From an uncultured Vampirovibrio sp. (lineage in GTDB: Bacteria; Cyanobacteriota; Vampirovibrionia; Gastranaerophilales; Gastranaerophilaceae): 64,000 nt of DNA. The notes under the pieces were generated by a model. That model worked only from the letters and a program-made list of their open reading frames with translations, searched no databases and was not told where the DNA came from. Of the stretch, positions 9,368-19,410 are shown one piece after another. The stretch spans positions 60,558-124,557 of the forward strand of contig CAJTLG010000007.1 of the NCBI GenBank assembly GCA_910577395.1. Direction: 5' to 3'. The first letter of the stretch is position 1; each line of letters begins with the position of its first letter. The translations under genes were made by a program, and so were the position numbers.

Positions 9368-10672
9368 ATGCGCGCAGTTGATATCATCCAAAAGAAAAAA
9401 GAAGGAAAAACCCACACAAAAGAAGAAATTAACTTTCTTGTAAAAGGGCTTATGGAAGGTACCGTTGAAGATTATCAAATGGCATCCTGGCTTATGGCTG
9501 TGTGTTTTCAGGATTTAAATGAGGATGAAACAGCATATCTTACAGAGGCCTTTATAAATTCAGGCGCTATACTTGATTTTTCAGATATTTCAAACCTTGT
9601 GGCCGATAAACACTCTACAGGCGGTGTTGGAGATAAGGTTACAATAGTATTAATACCGCTTTTAGCATCCCTTGGGGTTAAATGCGCAAAACTAAGCGGA
9701 AGAGGGCTTGGCTATACAGGCGGAACCGTTGATAAACTTGAATCTATACCAAATTTTGTATGTGCATTAGATGAAAACCATTTTAAAGAACAAATAAAAA
9801 AAATCGGTGCCGCAATTTCAGCCCAAACGCCAAATCTTACCCCTGCGGACGGCAAAATATACGCCCTTCGTGACGTAACGGCAACAGTTGATAACAAGGC
9901 CTTAATCTGCGCCTCCGTTGTATCCAAAAAAATTGCAAGCGGGGCAGATATAATAGTACTGGATGTAAAATACGGTGCAGGTGCATTCATAAAAACCCCA
10001 AAAGAAGCCCGAGAACTTGCGGATTTAATGATAAAGACGGGTGCAAAGCTAAACAAAAAAATTGAAGCAATAATAAGTGCTATGGAACAGCCTCTTGGTA
10101 CGCACATAGGAAATTCTCTTGAAATTATTGAAAGTATAGAATTTTTAAAAGGAAATTATAATAAAGATTTATACGAAATAGTGTTTGAAATTGCCTCTAA
10201 AACCCTTATCCTTGCAGAGCTTGCAAAAGATAAAACAGAGGCAGGGGCTCTTATAGATAATGCAATTAAATCAGGGGCCGCCTTAAATAAATTAAAAGAA
10301 ATAATAAATTCCCAAAATGGAAACAGTGCCTGCATTGATGATTACAATTTATTTAATATAGGTAAGAACAAATTCGAAATAAAGGCTGAAAAAGAAGGAT
10401 ATATATCAGAACTTGATGCACTTAAAATAGCCCACGCTTGCAAACTGCTTGGCGCAGGACGGGATAAAAAATCCGACAGCATAGATTTTGGTGCAGGATG
10501 CATATTAAATAAAAAAACCGGAGATGAAGTTAAAATAGGTGAAACCCTGCTTACCTTGTATTGGAATGAGGTTTCACCATCTAAAGTTGAAGAGGCTAAA
10601 GTATACGCAGCGGAGGCATTTAGTTATTCAAATTCTAAACCAACACCATGTGAACTTATTGCCAAAATTTAA
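9368..10672 (+). CDS. pdp: Pyrimidine-nucleoside (thymidine) phosphorylase
   Basis: Phosphorolysis of uridine/thymidine to the free base and (deoxy)ribose-1-phosphate, for nucleoside salvage. 434 aa, standard length. DKHSTGGVGDKVTI is the phosphate-binding signature, and SGRGLGYTGGTVDKLE is the second family motif. The C-terminal domain (about 345-434) has the usual lipoyl-like fold region. DeoA and Pdp have overlapping specificity and cannot be told apart here. The 3' end overlaps the convergent membrane protein gene by 17 bases, with no terminator between them. Confidence 0.93.
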   Translation: MRAVDIIQKKKEGKTHTKEEINFLVKGLMEGTVEDYQMASWLMAVCFQDLNEDETAYLTEAFINSGAILDFSDISNLVADKHSTGGVGDKVTIVLIPLLASLGVKCAKLSGRGLGYTGGTVDKLESIPNFVCALDENHFKEQIKKIGAAISAQTPNLTPADGKIYALRDVTATVDNKALICASVVSKKIASGADIIVLDVKYGAGAFIKTPKEARELADLMIKTGAKLNKKIEAIISAMEQPLGTHIGNSLEIIESIEFLKGNYNKDLYEIVFEIASKTLILAELAKDKTEAGALIDNAIKSGAALNKLKEIINSQNGNSACIDDYNLFNIGKNKFEIKAEKEGYISELDALKIAHACKLLGAGRDKKSDSIDFGAGCILNKKTGDEVKIGETLLTLYWNEVSPSKVEEAKVYAAEAFSYSNSKPTPCELIAKI

Positions 10673-12785
10673 ATACTCTAAACAGACTTGAATAATCATC
10701 AGTAAAAGGTTTTAAGAATTCGTCATCCTTAACGCCGCCGCCGATTACCGTAAGTAGACGTCTTTTACTTTTGGTTCCGTATTTATACCCCATAAATTTA
10801 TCATACAATTTATTGTCAGGCATAAATACAAGGAAATACTGTGTTGTATAAATATATTTATCGGCACCTGAGGCATTTTCCCCCGCCAAATAATTTGAAG
10901 CAAAATATACTGATTTTAAACCTTCATTATCTGCAATTTTCTTCAAAGCCTTTTCGAGGGAAAGATAATTGTTACTTATATGAAACAGTATTATACCGTC
11001 ATTTTTCATATGTTTTTTGTAGATATCAAATGCCTCTTTTGTTATAAGATGCACGGGTATGGAATCCGATGAAAATGCATCAACAAGCAATATATCGTAT
11101 TTTTGCCCATCCTGCTTATCAAGAACAATTCTTGCATCCCCCAAAAGCACATCTACACTGCCTTTAGCATCTTTTAGATATGTAAAATCATTTTTTGCTA
11201 AATCATACATTTTAGGGTCAATTTCATAGAATGTTATACGGTCATTCGGTTTTGTATAAGAGGCAGCAGTCCCTGCCCCAAGGCCGATTGCCCCTATGTT
11301 TAACGGTTTATTCTTTTTACCGTGAAAATTCTTCATCCCCTCGTAGGCATATGCAAATGCACTTGTATCTGAATAATACGTCAAGGGCATTTGGGTATAT
11401 GTATCGGTTTCCGGGTCATACACCTGTGCACCATGGGTGGTAACACCGTTTGCAATAGTTTTTATCTTTTTATCTTTATACATTGCCGTATAAACTACGC
11501 CGTAAAAATTTCTTTTGTATTTAATTACAACATTTTTATCTTTATAAAAACCGATAAAACAATAATATCCGGCCGCAATAATTGCAACAATTGATAATAC
11601 AATAATCTTAGCCCAAGCTTTTTTGCTGATTGGCCTTTTTGCAATCATATCCTTCATAAAAAGATACAGTGCAAAAATATACATAATGGCATTTATAAGC
11701 GTAAATTCAATGTAGGAATTAAAAATTGCAGGAGCTATAATATTTACAAAAATTCCTCCTAAAACTCCGCCAAATGCTATAGATAGATAAAACTCACTAA
11801 GCCTTGAAGGTTCTGGTCTTGTTTTATATATTTCCCCGTTACATATCATTAAAAATAAAAAGAACAATATTGCCGTAATTGAAACCAGAGCCAAAGGTCC
11901 TAAATTTATTTTCCCTATCATATTATTAGAAAACACGTTTATCAGAGCAATTACAGGAATTAACGCAATAATAAGGTTTTTCTTATAAAATTTTTCCGAC
12001 CCGAAACAAAGCACAAAACTAAGCAAATATACACCCAAAAACAAAGACCAAAGCATAGGTATAGGAAGTACCCGCACTGTTACAAATGTTGTATAAGATG
12101 TTAAAAGGATTGTGCCTGCGGCACTTAAGGCTATCCAATATGCAAAAGATTTAAGTGGTATTGCGGCAGTTGACGCTGTTTCTTCTTTATCATCCGCAGA
12201 TTTTGTATAATATATTATTGAGGCTGCAATAATTAAAACAACCAGAAATGCAAAAGCACCGTGCCATAAATTAACAGTTGATTTAAGCCCCATTATAGGT
12301 TCATACACCAAAGGATATAAAAACAGAGCAAGAAAAGAACCTATATTTGAAATTGAATATAAAATATAAGGAGATTCACCGGTTTGTTTTGTGTACCAGT
12401 TTTGCATGGAAATGCTGATTGTAGAAAGCACAAGTACGGGTAGAAACGCATATTTAAATAAGGATGCAAAAAGCGAAATAAGAGGATAAGATCCCTCTCC
12501 TATAAGCCAGCTGCCAAATTCAGTAGGCAGTTTAAAAAGTATTAATGCCCCTATAAACAAAATTAAATAAATAATAGCATTTACTTTCGGTTTCAGTTTA
12601 TTTAAAAATAAAGCAAGCAAATACCCTGAGAATAATACAAATTGAAAAAACACAAGGCAGGATGTCCAAATATCAGCAGCACCACCGTATTGCGGCGTTA
12701 ATATTTTACCCGTAACAGGTTGAAACATAAATGTTAAAAACGCACCCAAAAATATAATGAGTGAATATAAAACCTTGTATATCAT
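10656..12785 (-). CDS. Polytopic membrane protein fused to a spermidine-synthase-like domain
   Basis: 709 aa from the ATG at 12785 (GGGGAAG just upstream); longer readings to 12977 run across the metG promoter and are unlikely. Residues 1-470 form about twelve to fourteen membrane segments beginning FLGAFLTFMFQPVTGKILTP. The rest is a SpeE-like Rossmann domain: GAIGLGAGTAAS near residue 500, FYEIDP, LLGDAR, and VDAFSSDSIPVHLITKEA. Members of this 'fused MFS/spermidine synthase' family are common but mostly uncharacterised, so polyamine synthesis is not assured. Divergent from metG, convergent with the phosphorylase. Confidence 0.85.
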   Translation of the reverse strand: MIYKVLYSLIIFLGAFLTFMFQPVTGKILTPQYGGAADIWTSCLVFFQFVLFSGYLLALFLNKLKPKVNAIIYLILFIGALILFKLPTEFGSWLIGEGSYPLISLFASLFKYAFLPVLVLSTISISMQNWYTKQTGESPYILYSISNIGSFLALFLYPLVYEPIMGLKSTVNLWHGAFAFLVVLIIAASIIYYTKSADDKEETASTAAIPLKSFAYWIALSAAGTILLTSYTTFVTVRVLPIPMLWSLFLGVYLLSFVLCFGSEKFYKKNLIIALIPVIALINVFSNNMIGKINLGPLALVSITAILFFLFLMICNGEIYKTRPEPSRLSEFYLSIAFGGVLGGIFVNIIAPAIFNSYIEFTLINAIMYIFALYLFMKDMIAKRPISKKAWAKIIVLSIVAIIAAGYYCFIGFYKDKNVVIKYKRNFYGVVYTAMYKDKKIKTIANGVTTHGAQVYDPETDTYTQMPLTYYSDTSAFAYAYEGMKNFHGKKNKPLNIGAIGLGAGTAASYTKPNDRITFYEIDPKMYDLAKNDFTYLKDAKGSVDVLLGDARIVLDKQDGQKYDILLVDAFSSDSIPVHLITKEAFDIYKKHMKNDGIILFHISNNYLSLEKALKKIADNEGLKSVYFASNYLAGENASGADKYIYTTQYFLVFMPDNKLYDKFMGYKYGTKSKRRLLTVIGGGVKDDEFLKPFTDDYSSLFRVFKFWQ

Positions 12786-12837
12786 AAACTTCCCCATAAA
12801 AAATAAATCTGTAAAAATAATACCACAAAACAAAGGT

Positions 12838-12866
12838 TTGCAGTTATTTTTCTTTGTATGTATAAT
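12838..12866 (+). promoter_or_regulatory. metG promoter placing transcription start at the ATG
   Basis: TTGCAG (12838-12843), 17-base spacer, perfect TATAAT (12861-12866). The seventh base after the -10 is the A of the ATG at 12873, so the mRNA is predicted to have no leader. No Shine-Dalgarno is present before either candidate ATG. Confidence 0.65.
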
Positions 12867-12872
12867 CAACTT

Positions 12873-14438
12873 ATGATAGAAAAATTTTATATTACAACGG
12901 CTATTGATTATGTTAACGGTGCCCCCCACATTGGGCATGCCTATGAAAAAATTTATACGGATATTTTGTTCCGTCACTTTAAAAAACGCGCAAAAGAGAC
13001 CTTTTTCTTAACCGGCACGGATGAGCACGGTATTAAAATACAAAAAACCGCAAAAAATATGGGCATTACCCCGAAAGAACTTTGCGATATTAATTCTGCA
13101 CAATTTAAAGATGCCTGGAAATTGCTTGATATAGAATATTCTAAATTTATAAGAACAACAGATGAAGACCATAAAAAAATAGTGCAGGATATTTTTGAAA
13201 AACTGCTTAAACAGGGTGATATCTATAAACATAGCTATACCGGCCTATACTGCAGCGGATGTGAAACATTTTTAAACCCGAAAGACCTTGATGAAAACGG
13301 AAATTGCCCGATACACGGCAAAAAACCGGAAGAGGTTTCTGAAGAAAATTATTTCTTTAAATTGACAAAATATAAAGATAAAATAATAGAACATATAAAA
13401 AACAACCCCGGATTTATCCTGCCTGAATTCAGAGCAAATGAAGTTTTAAACCAACTTGAAAATATTGAAGATATCTCAGTTTCCCGTATGAAATCTTCTG
13501 TAGAATGGGGTATAGAAGTAAAATCAGACCCAAGCCAGGTAATTTATGTATGGATTGATGCACTTTCAAACTATATTACAGCCTTAGGATATGATGTAAA
13601 CGGAAACCACTCTGAAAACTTTAAAAAATTCTGGCCTGTTAATTTTCATATAATAGGCAAGGATATTTTAAAATTCCACTCTATATATTGGATTGCAATC
13701 CTTATGGCACTTGGGGTTGAACTTCCTAAGGAAATATATGCCCATGGTTGGATTACAATTGACCAAAATAAAATGTCAAAATCAACAGGAAACGTTATTG
13801 CCCCAAAAACCGTTATGGAAGCATATGAGCTTCAATGTCCGGATTCTTTAAGATATTTTATGGCAACAGCTGCCGCAAACGGCAAAGATGGCAACTATTC
13901 CGATATTGATTTTAAAGAAAAAGTAAATGCAGACCTTGCAAACAATATGGGCAACCTTTTAAACCGCACATTAAATATGCTTGTTAAATATTTTGATGGT
14001 GAAATCAAAGAAGAATTTATAGCTGATAATGATTTAAATAAAAAAGCTGAAGATATAACAACAGAAGTTCAAAAATATTTTGATAAATGCGATATAGCAT
14101 CTGCTGCAAATGCCATTATAGGCCTTGTTGATGAAGCTAATAAGTACGTAAATGATACGGCACCTTGGAGTTTAGCCAAAAATGAACAAATGGCTGAATG
14201 CGGCAAAGTTTTATACAATGTTTTAAATTTAATGGTAAAAATTGCACTTCTGATTGAGCCGTATTGCCCGAACATTGCAAAGGCAATGGCAGACCAATTA
14301 AAGTTTGACATCAATATTAAATATTCAGAAATACAACCAAATATGGTTAAATCAGGCAAACTGATTTCAAAAGAAGAAATAGCGCCGGTCTTTTTAAGAT
14401 TAGACAGCGACTTTGCAACAAATAAAAAGACAGTTTAA
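12873..14438 (+). CDS. metG: Methionyl-tRNA synthetase, short form
   Basis: Charges tRNA-Met. 521 aa from the ATG at 12873, which gives the typical start MIEKFYITT; the ATG at 12858 lies inside the promoter. HIGH is at 19-22, KMSKS at 300-304, and the zinc knuckle reads CSGC...CPIHG near 125-150. The chain stops after the anticodon-binding helical domain and lacks the C-terminal EMAP-like tRNA-binding/dimerisation domain found in many bacterial MetRS; no separate gene for that domain is visible. Predicted leaderless mRNA. Confidence 0.95.
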   Translation: MIEKFYITTAIDYVNGAPHIGHAYEKIYTDILFRHFKKRAKETFFLTGTDEHGIKIQKTAKNMGITPKELCDINSAQFKDAWKLLDIEYSKFIRTTDEDHKKIVQDIFEKLLKQGDIYKHSYTGLYCSGCETFLNPKDLDENGNCPIHGKKPEEVSEENYFFKLTKYKDKIIEHIKNNPGFILPEFRANEVLNQLENIEDISVSRMKSSVEWGIEVKSDPSQVIYVWIDALSNYITALGYDVNGNHSENFKKFWPVNFHIIGKDILKFHSIYWIAILMALGVELPKEIYAHGWITIDQNKMSKSTGNVIAPKTVMEAYELQCPDSLRYFMATAAANGKDGNYSDIDFKEKVNADLANNMGNLLNRTLNMLVKYFDGEIKEEFIADNDLNKKAEDITTEVQKYFDKCDIASAANAIIGLVDEANKYVNDTAPWSLAKNEQMAECGKVLYNVLNLMVKIALLIEPYCPNIAKAMADQLKFDINIKYSEIQPNMVKSGKLISKEEIAPVFLRLDSDFATNKKTV

Positions 14439-14448
14439 TTTTATCACT

Positions 14449-14661
14449 TTAACAAAACAGATTTTTTAAATCAGTTTCTAAAATTTGTGCAACCTTGATT
14501 AATTTCTTTAAACTAGGTACTCTTTCTCCTCTTTCAATGTGCCCTACGAATTTGTCATTCGCTGAAATTAATTCCGACAGTTTTTCCTGAGATAATCCTT
14601 TTTGCAATCTGTATTTCCGTATATTTTTTCCAATTTTAAGGTATACGGTTTTATCTTGCAT
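14449..14661 (-). CDS. Small XRE-family HTH regulator
   Basis: 70 aa, little more than one Cro/C1-type HTH: IGKNIRKYRLQKGLSQEKLSELI followed by FVGHIERGERVPSLKKLIKVAQ and ending LKNLFC. Stand-alone repressor-like protein. -10 TATAAT (minus strand, 14670-14675) ends eight bases from the ATG and no Shine-Dalgarno exists, so the mRNA is probably leaderless. An 11-bp palindrome AGTGTAACACT (14688-14698) overlaps the -35 position, consistent with autorepression. The gene lies convergent to, 10 bases from, the metG stop. Confidence 0.85.
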   Translation of the reverse strand: MQDKTVYLKIGKNIRKYRLQKGLSQEKLSELISANDKFVGHIERGERVPSLKKLIKVAQILETDLKNLFC

Positions 14662-14687
14662 AAATTAAGATTATATATTATACTTGA

Positions 14688-14698
14688 AGTGTAACACT
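14688..14698. promoter_or_regulatory. Palindromic operator candidate of the XRE gene
   Basis: AGTGTAACACT, five-base arms around one centre base, overlapping the predicted -35 of the XRE gene at 14449-14661. Confidence 0.45.
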
Positions 14699-14755
14699 GC
14701 CAAATAAGCACTATTGTAAAAGAATAATAAGTTTCAAACTAAATATAATTCAGCG

Positions 14756-14777
14756 CGGGCATTTCGCCCGTTTTTTT
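14756..14777 (+). terminator. Rho-independent terminator
   Basis: CGGGC-ATTTC-GCCCG followed by seven T. It is oriented for plus-strand transcription; the nearest plus-strand gene upstream is metG, so metG transcripts may run antisense through the XRE gene before stopping here. Confidence 0.75.
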
Positions 14778-14845
14778 ATTCTTTTTAGTATATAAATTTT
14801 GCCATAGATTATAAAATACTCCGCAAATCCCATACATAAATACTA

Positions 14846-14874
14846 TTGTCTAACGCCTGTATAAAAGATATAAT
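14846..14874 (+). promoter_or_regulatory. Promoter of the sigma factor-pilD operon
   Basis: TTGTCT (14846-14851), 17-base spacer, TATAAT (14869-14874); transcription would start near 14881, twelve bases before the ATG. Confidence 0.6.
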
Positions 14875-14892
14875 CATAGTTAGAGAGATATT

Positions 14893-15693
14893 ATGCAGGA
14901 TAACTTTAATTCTGAAACTATAGAAGAAGCCAACAACTGGCTTTATGAATATAAAAACACAAGCAATGAGGAAACTAAAAAGAAACTCAAGCGTCTAATT
15001 GTGCTTGCCTATATACCGCTTGTTAAAAAAGTGGCAAGAGGCTTTGCAAGACGCTCTACCGACCCGGTTGAGGATATAACACAGGTTGGGTCCCTGGGCC
15101 TTATTAAGGCTATAGACCTTTTCAACCCAGGAATAAGCACTAATTTTAAAACTTATGCCACATATCTTATAACAGGAGAAATCCGCCACTATTTAAGAGA
15201 TAAAACTACAATTATAAGAGCCCCCAGAGAAATTAAAGAATTATCCTACCGTGTACATAAATTAACGCTTGAATTAACGGAAAAATACGGAAGCCAGCCA
15301 ACCGATGAACAAATAGCGCAGGCTCTTCAAATGCCTCAGGAAAAAATAGAAGAAGTAATAGAGCTTGAACGTCGCACCACAACTGTTTCTATAGACCAGA
15401 TTACAGGCTCTGAAGAAAACGGACAGGCGCCGTTAATGGAAAAAATTGCGGATGAAAAAGACCAAAATTTTTTAAATTCTTTTGAAGATAAAATGATTTT
15501 AGAAGATGCAATTAAACAATTAACTAAAGAAGACCAAAAAATTATCACAATGAATTTTTTTGAAGGGCTAAATCAAAGGGAAATAAGTGAAAAGCTAAAT
15601 ATTTCACAAATGCAGGTTTCAAGAAAATTAAAAAAAGCATTAAACAAACTTTTTGAATTTATTACAAAAAAAGGTGTAACACACTATGATTAG
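14893..15693 (+). CDS. Group 3 RNA polymerase sigma factor (SigB/F/G type)
   Basis: 266 aa. Region 2 is clear: DITQVGSLGLIKAIDLFNP (2.2, core binding) and FKTYATYLITGEIRHYLRD (2.3/2.4, -10 melting and recognition). Region 3 spans about 110-165 and region 4 ends with a HTH, LNQREISEKLNISQMQVSRKL, for -35 recognition. There is no region 1.1, so it is an alternative sigma factor of the SigB/F/G branch, as is cyanobacterial SigF, which controls motility and pili. Its last eight bases overlap pilD, which supports a pilus link. No anti-sigma factor gene is adjacent. AGAGAG lies before the ATG. Confidence 0.9.
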   Translation: MQDNFNSETIEEANNWLYEYKNTSNEETKKKLKRLIVLAYIPLVKKVARGFARRSTDPVEDITQVGSLGLIKAIDLFNPGISTNFKTYATYLITGEIRHYLRDKTTIIRAPREIKELSYRVHKLTLELTEKYGSQPTDEQIAQALQMPQEKIEEVIELERRTTTVSIDQITGSEENGQAPLMEKIADEKDQNFLNSFEDKMILEDAIKQLTKEDQKIITMNFFEGLNQREISEKLNISQMQVSRKLKKALNKLFEFITKKGVTHYD

Positions 15694-16663
15694 CCTTGAA
15701 ACACTTATTACAATTTTTATATTTATTACAGGCGCCTGTATTGGAAGCTTTTTAAACGTAGTAGCACTCCGCGGCTTATCAGGCGAAAGTATTGTATTTC
15801 CGCCCTCAAAATGCCCAAAATGCGGCAATAAGCTAAACTGGTATACAAATATTCCGATTATCTCATACTGTTTTTTAAGGGGCAAATGCCGGTTTTGCAA
15901 AAAACCTATTTCAATCCAGTATCCCGTTGTTGAATTTTTAAATGCAGCCCTCTACCTTATATGTTTTCTTACATTCGGGTATACGGTTAAAACACTTTTT
16001 TTACTCCCGTTGGTTTCGCTATTCATAGTCATTGCAATAACCGATTTAAAAGAAACCGTTGTGTTTGATATGCACACATACATTATAATGGCGCTTGGCG
16101 TTATATACAGCCTTGTTCCGGAAACTGATATAAGCATTTTGCAAAGTATTTTAGGTATTGCGGCAGGATTCTTGATTTTTGAAGGGCTTGCACGTTTAGG
16201 GTACATTTTTGCAGGCACAAGGGCCTTTGGTGAAGGTGATACCCTTATTGCAATGGGCGCTGGAGCGTTCTTTGGCTGGAAAACCCTCATTTTAATCATA
16301 TTTTTAAGCGTTCTGCTGCAAGCTTTTTTAACATTGCCCCTGCTTTTTAATAAATCGCTCAAAAACAAAGATTATAAAACGACGTCAGCATATTTAATCC
16401 TTGTTCTGGCCGTAATTGCCGTTTATTTATTCAAAAAATTTAATTTGTATGATAATTTCCCGTTAATCCTTGGTTTGCTAATTACAGTAAGCATTATGCT
16501 GCTTTTGGCACTTTGTATTATTTTAAAAGATATAAGACAAAAACGCTCGTCGGATGATTTTTTATATCTCCCCTTTGGGCCGGCACTAGTGTTTGCAGGT
16601 TTAATTGCCATATTTTATCAAACACAATTAACAGAATTTGCAAAAACCTTGCTTAACCTGTAA
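15686..16663 (+). CDS. pilD: Type IV prepilin peptidase / N-methyltransferase
   Basis: Inner-membrane aspartyl protease that removes prepilin leaders and methylates the new N-terminus. 325 aa. Two zinc cysteine pairs in the cytoplasmic loop, C43/C46 and C68/C71, and catalytic aspartates D120 (ITDLKE) and D185 in GEGD (182-185). About eight membrane segments. The ATG lies inside the sigma factor gene, eight bases before its end, so the pair is co-transcribed and coupled. Its likely substrates in this window are the FSLVEM proteins at 19.7, 57.0 and, probably, 63.8 kb. Confidence 0.93.
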   Translation: MISLETLITIFIFITGACIGSFLNVVALRGLSGESIVFPPSKCPKCGNKLNWYTNIPIISYCFLRGKCRFCKKPISIQYPVVEFLNAALYLICFLTFGYTVKTLFLLPLVSLFIVIAITDLKETVVFDMHTYIIMALGVIYSLVPETDISILQSILGIAAGFLIFEGLARLGYIFAGTRAFGEGDTLIAMGAGAFFGWKTLILIIFLSVLLQAFLTLPLLFNKSLKNKDYKTTSAYLILVLAVIAVYLFKKFNLYDNFPLILGLLITVSIMLLLALCIILKDIRQKRSSDDFLYLPFGPALVFAGLIAIFYQTQLTEFAKTLLNL

Positions 16664-16783
16664 AGCAGCCTCAGAGCAGTTTTTAACAATATTGTAACAA
16701 ATTCTTTACAAATAATGCCATTTTTGTCAATCTTTACCAATATATATCCTTTATATAAATAAGAGATACCGAGGAGAAAATAA

Positions 16784-17098
16784 ATGGCAGTTAACTTTGA
16801 AACAAAACACTTTGATTGCACAGGCATTATGAATTCTTTAAATGAACTTGACCAAAGAAACATAAGAACAATCTTTAAACAGGCAAAAGACCCTGTAGAG
16901 CTTGCATTCAGCCATATTAACAGCCAACCTCTTAAGAAAGTTGCAACAAATGCCATAAAAGAAAGCGTTGTAGATGTTAAAGAAAGCATTGAAGACCTTA
17001 AAGAGGCAATAGGGACATTAAAATATTCAGTTGGAGATTTATTTTCTTTTGTAAGTAAAATTTTAACAACAAACGAACAATTCACCCCGATACAGTAA
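16784..17098 (+). CDS. Hypothetical 104-aa helical protein
   Basis: No family recognised. Soluble, no signal peptide; residues 55-85 contain an amphipathic helix rich in K and E (KESVVDVKESIEDLKEAI). GAGGAG eight bases before the ATG is a good ribosome site. It is followed, convergent to fusA, by a bidirectional hairpin terminator. Confidence 0.7.
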   Translation: MAVNFETKHFDCTGIMNSLNELDQRNIRTIFKQAKDPVELAFSHINSQPLKKVATNAIKESVVDVKESIEDLKEAIGTLKYSVGDLFSFVSKILTTNEQFTPIQ

Positions 17099-17144
17099 AT
17101 ATAGGATGCTAAGGCTTTTGCCGGGCAATAAGGTTATATGGTTA

Positions 17145-17181
17145 AAAAAGCGGCCCCTCCAAAAAAGGATAGGCCGCTTTT
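17145..17181. terminator. Bidirectional hairpin terminator
   Basis: AAAAGCGGCC paired with GGCCGCTTTT around a 17-base loop; A-run on one side and T-run on the other, so it can serve both the 104-aa gene (plus) and fusA (minus). Confidence 0.85.
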
Positions 17182-17202
17182 AATATTATTTAAACCTGAA
17201 AA

Positions 17203-19290
17203 TTATGCGTTAGCGCCTGCTTTTGCAATAATTTCAGCTTCAACATTAGAAGGCACTTGTTCGTATTTAGCAAACTCCATAGAGAATGTGCCTCTGCCTT
17301 GTGTGTTAGAACGTAGGTCTGTAGCATAACCAAACATGTTTGCAAGAGGAACAAGCGCCCTTACAATAACATTTCCGGTGTTACCTTGCGGTTCCTGACC
17401 TTCAATACGACCGCGGCGTTTTGAAATATCACCGATAATTGTACCTGTAAATTCATCAGGAATTTCAATCTCAACCTTCATCATAGGTTCTAAGATTACA
17501 GGTTTTGCCTTCTTACAGCCGTCTTTAATAGCCATAGAGCCTGCAATTTTAAATGCCATTTCAGAAGAGTCAACTTCGTGATAGCTGCCGTCATAAAGTT
17601 CAACCTTAACGTCAATCATCGGGAAACCTGCGATAATACCGCCTTCAAGGGCTTCTTCCATACCCTTTCTTGCAGGTTCAATGTATTCTCTAGGTATTGC
17701 ACCGCCGACAATTTTGTTTTCAAATACAAACCCTGCATTTTCTTCAGCAGGTTCAATCTTGATTTTAACGTGACCGTATTGGCCTTTACCACCTGACTGA
17801 CGGATGAATTTAGAATCCTGGTCAGATGTGCCTCTGATTGTTTCACGGTATGCAACCTGAGGCTTACCAATGTTTGCCTCAACCTTAAATTCGCGAAGCA
17901 TACGGTCTACAATAATATCAAGGTGAAGTTCGCCCATACCTGAAATAATTGTTTGCCCGGTTTCAGTATCGGTTTTAACCTGGAATGATGGGTCTTCTTC
18001 AGCAAGTTTTTGAAGGGCAATACCCATTTTATCCTGGTCAGCCTTTGTTTTAGGCTCGATTGCAACTGAAATTACAGGGGTTGGGAAACTCATTCTTTCT
18101 AATATAATCGGTGATTTTTCATCACATAATGTATCCCCTGTTGTTGTATCTTTTAAACCAACAGCCGCACAAATATCACCCGCACAAACTTCTGATATTT
18201 CGTTTCTTTGGTCAGCATACATTTGTACAAGTCTTGAAATACGCTCTTTTTTGCCGCTTGTAGAGTTCAGCACATAAGAACCTGATGTTAATTTACCTGA
18301 ATAAACTCTCATAAACGTTAAACGGCCTACAAACGGGTCTGTCATAACTTTAAATGCAAGAGCTGCAAAAGGTTCATCATCTGATGAATGTCTTTCTGTC
18401 TTTGTACCATCTTCAAGTTCGCCTTCAATAGCTTTAACATCAAGCGGAGAAGGCATTAATTCAACAATTGAATCTAATAATAACTGAACACCCTTGTTTT
18501 TGAATGCAGTACCGCAGGTTACGGGAACAATTTTGTTTTTGCAAACCGCTTTTCTTAAGCCTTTTTTAAGTTCTTCAACAGTAATTGAATCAGGATTTTC
18601 AAAGTATTTTTCCATTAATTCATCATCTTCTGCAGCAATAGCTTCAACAAGCTCGTCTCTGTATTTTTTGGCCTGTTCAAGCATTTCGGCAGGGATGTCT
18701 TCTTCTTTAATATCAGTACCAAGGTCGTTTGTATAAATTTCAGCTTTCATTGTAAATAAATCAATTAAGCCCGTAAATTTATCTTCTGCACCAATTGGAA
18801 GCCTGATAGGAAATGCAGGCGCACCTAATCTGTTTTTAATTTGGTCTACTACGCGATAGAAATCTGCACCGGTTCTATCCATTTTGTTAACAAACACCAT
18901 ACGCGGAACTTCGTATCTGTTAGCCTGTCTCCAAACGGTTTCTGATTGTGATTGAACACCACCAACCGCACAGAATACAGCAACAACACCGTCTAGCACC
19001 CTTAAAGAACGTTCAACCTCAATTGTAAAGTCAACGTGCCCGGGAGTATCAATTACGTTAATCTGGTGGCCTTTCCATTCAGCGGTAACGGCAGCTGATT
19101 GGATTGTAATTCCTCTTTCTCTTTCCTGGTCCATAAAGTCGGTAACAGCAGCACCGTCATGTACTTCACCAATTTTGTGGGTTTTGCCTGTATAGAACAA
19201 AATACGTTCTGTTGTTGTGGTTTTACCAGCATCAATATGAGCGGCAATACCAATGTTTCTTATCTTTTCCAAAGGTGTTTTTCTTGCCAT
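17203..19290 (-). CDS. fusA: Elongation factor G
   Basis: Translocation GTPase, 695 aa, full length. G1 [13 protein letters not shown] near residue 17, DTPGHVDF (G3), NKMDR (G4), and the domain IV loop region [12 protein letters not shown] near residue 500 are all intact. Strong ribosome site AGGAAAAGGA before the ATG. It is not in the usual rpsL-rpsG-fusA-tufA cluster, as neighbours are a hypothetical protein and a small HTH gene; so this may be a separated or second EF-G. Ordinary composition. Confidence 0.97.
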   Translation of the reverse strand: MARKTPLEKIRNIGIAAHIDAGKTTTTERILFYTGKTHKIGEVHDGAAVTDFMDQERERGITIQSAAVTAEWKGHQINVIDTPGHVDFTIEVERSLRVLDGVVAVFCAVGGVQSQSETVWRQANRYEVPRMVFVNKMDRTGADFYRVVDQIKNRLGAPAFPIRLPIGAEDKFTGLIDLFTMKAEIYTNDLGTDIKEEDIPAEMLEQAKKYRDELVEAIAAEDDELMEKYFENPDSITVEELKKGLRKAVCKNKIVPVTCGTAFKNKGVQLLLDSIVELMPSPLDVKAIEGELEDGTKTERHSSDDEPFAALAFKVMTDPFVGRLTFMRVYSGKLTSGSYVLNSTSGKKERISRLVQMYADQRNEISEVCAGDICAAVGLKDTTTGDTLCDEKSPIILERMSFPTPVISVAIEPKTKADQDKMGIALQKLAEEDPSFQVKTDTETGQTIISGMGELHLDIIVDRMLREFKVEANIGKPQVAYRETIRGTSDQDSKFIRQSGGKGQYGHVKIKIEPAEENAGFVFENKIVGGAIPREYIEPARKGMEEALEGGIIAGFPMIDVKVELYDGSYHEVDSSEMAFKIAGSMAIKDGCKKAKPVILEPMMKVEIEIPDEFTGTIIGDISKRRGRIEGQEPQGNTGNVIVRALVPLANMFGYATDLRSNTQGRGTFSMEFAKYEQVPSNVEAEIIAKAGANA

Positions 19291-19410
19291 GGCTTATTTT
19301 TCCTTTTCCTAAATTAAAATAAATACTTATATAAGTTTATTTTCACATAAAAATACTTATTGACAAGAAAACATTTTTTTAACATTCAAAACTTTTCATT
19401 ATATTACCGG

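Noticed and set aside
12786..12977. N-terminal extension of the spermidine-synthase-like protein
   Set aside because: The extension crosses the divergent metG promoter and start, has no ribosome site, and the family starts at the first membrane segment after 12785.
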